This document shows, piece by piece, positions 8,392-10,011 of a stretch of DNA of 10,011 bases (positions are counted from its first letter, which is position 1; the number at the start of each line of letters is the position of its first letter). The notes under the pieces were generated by a model, which was given only the letters and a program-made list of their open reading frames with translations, ran no database searches and had not been told where the DNA came from. The DNA lies in NCBI GenBank assembly GCA_035690495.1, contig DASSKK010000004.1, positions 1 to 10,011 on the forward strand, given 5' to 3'. A program made the position numbers and the translations under genes. This DNA comes from DASSKK01 sp035690495 (GTDB lineage: Bacteria; Actinomycetota; Actinomycetes; Propionibacteriales; Nocardioidaceae).

Positions 8392-9563
8392 ACACCGTTG
8401 CTCTCGGTGAGCTGGTCGACTTCTACAGCGGCGGCACGCCCTCGAAGTCCAAGCCCGCATACTGGGGGGGCGACATCCCCTGGTTCAGCGCCAAGGACTT
8501 GAAACGGTCGCGGCTGACGGACTCGGCCGATCACATCGCCGACGAAGTCTTCAGCTCGACGTCATTGCGCAAGTTGCCGGCAGGGACGATAGCGATGGTC
8601 GTGCGTGGGATGATCCTCGCCCACACTGTGCCGATCTCGATTCTCGACGTCGACGCTGCCATCAATCAGGACCTCAAGGCGCTCTTGCCGAAGCGAGAGG
8701 TCGACACTTCGTTCCTCGCCGCGATGCTCCGCGCTCAGCACGCAACGATCCTTTCTCAGGTGAGCACCGCCGCGCACGGCACGAAGAAGCTCGATTCTCG
8801 TGTGCTGGAGAACCTCCGAATCCCCTTCCCGCCCCTGCCGGACCAGCGCCGCATCGCCGCGATCCTCGACCACGCCGACGCCCTCCGCGCCAAGCGTCGC
8901 CAAGTTCTCGTCCACCTCGACGCCCTCACCCAGTCCATCTTCAACGACATGTTCGGCGATGCCCCGAAGAAAGCTCGCTTGAAGGACATGGGCGTCGACT
9001 TCATCAGCGGAAGGAACGTCCTGGGCGACGAAGCGAACGCGCACCCGGTCAACCGCGTGATCAAAGTCAGCGCGATTTCCAGAGGCAGCTTTGTCCCGTC
9101 AGAGTCCAAGCCAATGCCGCGCGACTACTCGCCACCCAACGCGCATCAGCTTCGGCGCGGTGACATTCTCTTCGGTCGAGCGAGCGGCTCGCTCGACCTG
9201 CTGGGCGCAACTGCCGTCGTCGACGTCGACCCGAAGGATCTCTATCTCCCAGACAAGGTCTGGCGCTTGTCGACAACTTCAAGCGCAACGGTGGACAAGG
9301 GCTTCATCCTGGGCGTGCTGCGTTCCTCCGAGGCGCGCGCATTCATCCGCCACAACGCGAGCGGCGCCGCCGGAGTCAGAAACATCGGTAAGGCCAAGCT
9401 GCTGGAATACACAGCGCCATTGCCCTCCCTCGACCTCCAGCTGGACTTTGCCGCGCGGGTCGAGATCATCAACGAGAAGCGCTCGCTAGTACAGCGGGGC
9501 CTTTCAGGCGACGACGAGCTCTTCGCCTCCCTCCAGTCCCGCGCCTTCCGAGGGGAGCTGTGA
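8388..9563 (+). CDS. hsdS: Type I restriction-modification system specificity subunit HsdS
   Basis: This 391-aa subunit sets the bipartite recognition sequence of the complex through two target-recognition domains (TRDs). TRD1 spans about residues 1-147 (LGELVDFYSGGTPSK at the start, GTKKLDSRVLENLRIPFPPL at the end). The first conserved spacer helix follows (about 148-190; PDQRRIAAILDHADALRAKR). TRD2 spans about 195-345 and ends GVRNIGKAKLLEYTAPLPSL. The second conserved helix (346-391) ends LFASLQSRAFRGEL, the usual HsdS C-terminus. The GTG start overlaps the hsdM stop (GTGA), implying translational coupling and matched subunit output. The TRDs are lower in GC (roughly 55-62%) than the central conserved region (up to 77%), which suggests TRD exchange. 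The target sequence cannot be predicted from the protein alone. The length is that of a complete subunit. Confidence 0.95.
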   Translation: MNTVALGELVDFYSGGTPSKSKPAYWGGDIPWFSAKDLKRSRLTDSADHIADEVFSSTSLRKLPAGTIAMVVRGMILAHTVPISILDVDAAINQDLKALLPKREVDTSFLAAMLRAQHATILSQVSTAAHGTKKLDSRVLENLRIPFPPLPDQRRIAAILDHADALRAKRRQVLVHLDALTQSIFNDMFGDAPKKARLKDMGVDFISGRNVLGDEANAHPVNRVIKVSAISRGSFVPSESKPMPRDYSPPNAHQLRRGDILFGRASGSLDLLGATAVVDVDPKDLYLPDKVWRLSTTSSATVDKGFILGVLRSSEARAFIRHNASGAAGVRNIGKAKLLEYTAPLPSLDLQLDFAARVEIINEKRSLVQRGLSGDDELFASLQSRAFRGEL

Positions 9564-9566
9564 CCG

Positions 9567-10011
9567 ATGCCTGTTGAGATGAGGATGTGGCGAATCGACG
9601 GCGATGAGCCGCGCCCGTTGACGACCTCGGTGCTCCCCGCAGAGAAGGATCTCCACGAGTTCCTCAAGCGCGACCCTTCGCTGTTGGGAGAGCGTCTGCT
9701 TGTGATTGGCAGTGAGGTGATCACGCCGTACGGGCCACGTCTTGACCTGCTCGCGATCGACCTGGACGGCAACTTGCATCTGTTGGAGCTCAAACGGGAC
9801 AAGACACCGCGGGAAGTGGTCGCCCAGGTGCTCGACTACGGCTCGTGGGCATCGACACTGTCGCGCGACGATATCATCGACATCGCCACCAAGCACCTCG
9901 ACCAGCCGTTCGAGGCGGCGTTCGAAGACGTCTTCGGCAGCGCCCCGCCCGACGAGCTCAACGGCGACCTCAGCCTCACCATCGTGGCCGCCGAGCTCGA
10001 CGCCAGCTCCG
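9567..10011 (+). CDS. NucS/RecB-like PD-(D/E)XK nuclease-fold protein, N-terminal part (runs off the window)
   Basis: The 148 residues visible contain a PD-(D/E)XK core like that of DUF91/NucS endonucleases. Asp60 lies in RLDLLAIDLDG, Glu74 and Lys76 lie in HLLELKRDKT, and a RecB-type QxxxY motif (Gln87-Tyr91) lies in AQVLDYGSW. Upstream is an AEKDLHEFLKRDPSLLGERL helix, also typical of NucS-related proteins. The ATG is 3 bp after the hsdS stop, with AGGGGAG (9551-9557) well placed; Met5 and Met7 are less likely starts. It is probably co-transcribed with hsdMS. It is not HsdR: there is no sign of a SWI2/SNF2 motor in the visible part, and the fold begins too close to the N-terminus. It may be an accessory nuclease of the RM cluster or an independent defence gene. 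The missing C-terminus prevents family-level naming. Confidence 0.8.
   Translation, partial: MPVEMRMWRIDGDEPRPLTTSVLPAEKDLHEFLKRDPSLLGERLLVIGSEVITPYGPRLDLLAIDLDGNLHLLELKRDKTPREVVAQVLDYGSWASTLSRDDIIDIATKHLDQPFEAAFEDVFGSAPPDELNGDLSLTIVAAELDASS

Noticed and set aside
6895..9563. Phase-variable hsdS switched by the neighbouring recombinase
   Set aside because: Only one hsdS gene is present, with no silent hsdS cassette or internal inverted repeats seen. The recombinase resembles an element integrase. A second hsdS outside the window cannot be excluded.

Overview
The window is from a high-GC bacterium, almost certainly an actinobacterium (Actinomycetota). Coding regions are roughly 65-75% GC with near-saturated GC at third codon positions. 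GTG starts are used, and possible promoters carry only the TANNNT -10 hexamer. The gene set phoH - isoprenyl transferase - hemolysin III - DUF255/thioredoxin-like protein resembles the mycobacterial neighbourhood Rv1084/Rv1085c/Rv1086, and those three have the same relative orientations. A member of Mycobacteriales, Pseudonocardiales or a related order is plausible, but I cannot fix the genus.

Left half (1-5170), chromosomal backbone. A PIN-PhoH ATPase gene (minus strand, C-terminus just cut off by the window edge) lies downstream of a cis-isoprenyl diphosphate synthase gene (minus). That gene is divergent from a seven-helix hemolysin III/PAQR membrane protein gene (plus). The hemolysin III gene converges on a large DUF255/YyaL-type gene (minus), with a 241-bp gap between them. 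The gap holds a strong symmetrical hairpin terminator and a possible tiny transcription unit.

Right half (about 5171-10011), the start of what looks like an integrated element. A tyrosine recombinase gene sits just upstream of the DUF255 gene and points away from it. It is followed on the same strand by a type I restriction-modification cluster: hsdM, hsdS (4-bp overlap) and, 3 bp later, the start of a NucS/RecB-like PD-(D/E)XK nuclease gene that leaves the window. No hsdR is visible; it would be expected further right. The hsd genes would form the methylation and specificity module, with the nuclease-fold protein as an accessory cargo gene.

The most interesting signal is the junction. The DUF255 reading frame is intact, but its first 40 codons contain 14 A/T-ending codons, while codons 41-84 contain none. 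The switch falls exactly at a copy of a short repeat (TGATACAC) that recurs three more times in the integrase control region. The simplest reading is that the element recombined inside the 5' end of the DUF255 gene and supplied a replacement start, ribosome-binding site and upstream region, leaving a functional hybrid gene. The integrase promoter (GTGACT-N18-TATCAT) is embedded in the same repeats. No TA dinucleotide, and so no TANNNT -10, occurs between the integrase and hsdM, so the restriction-modification genes may be transcribed from the integrase promoter.
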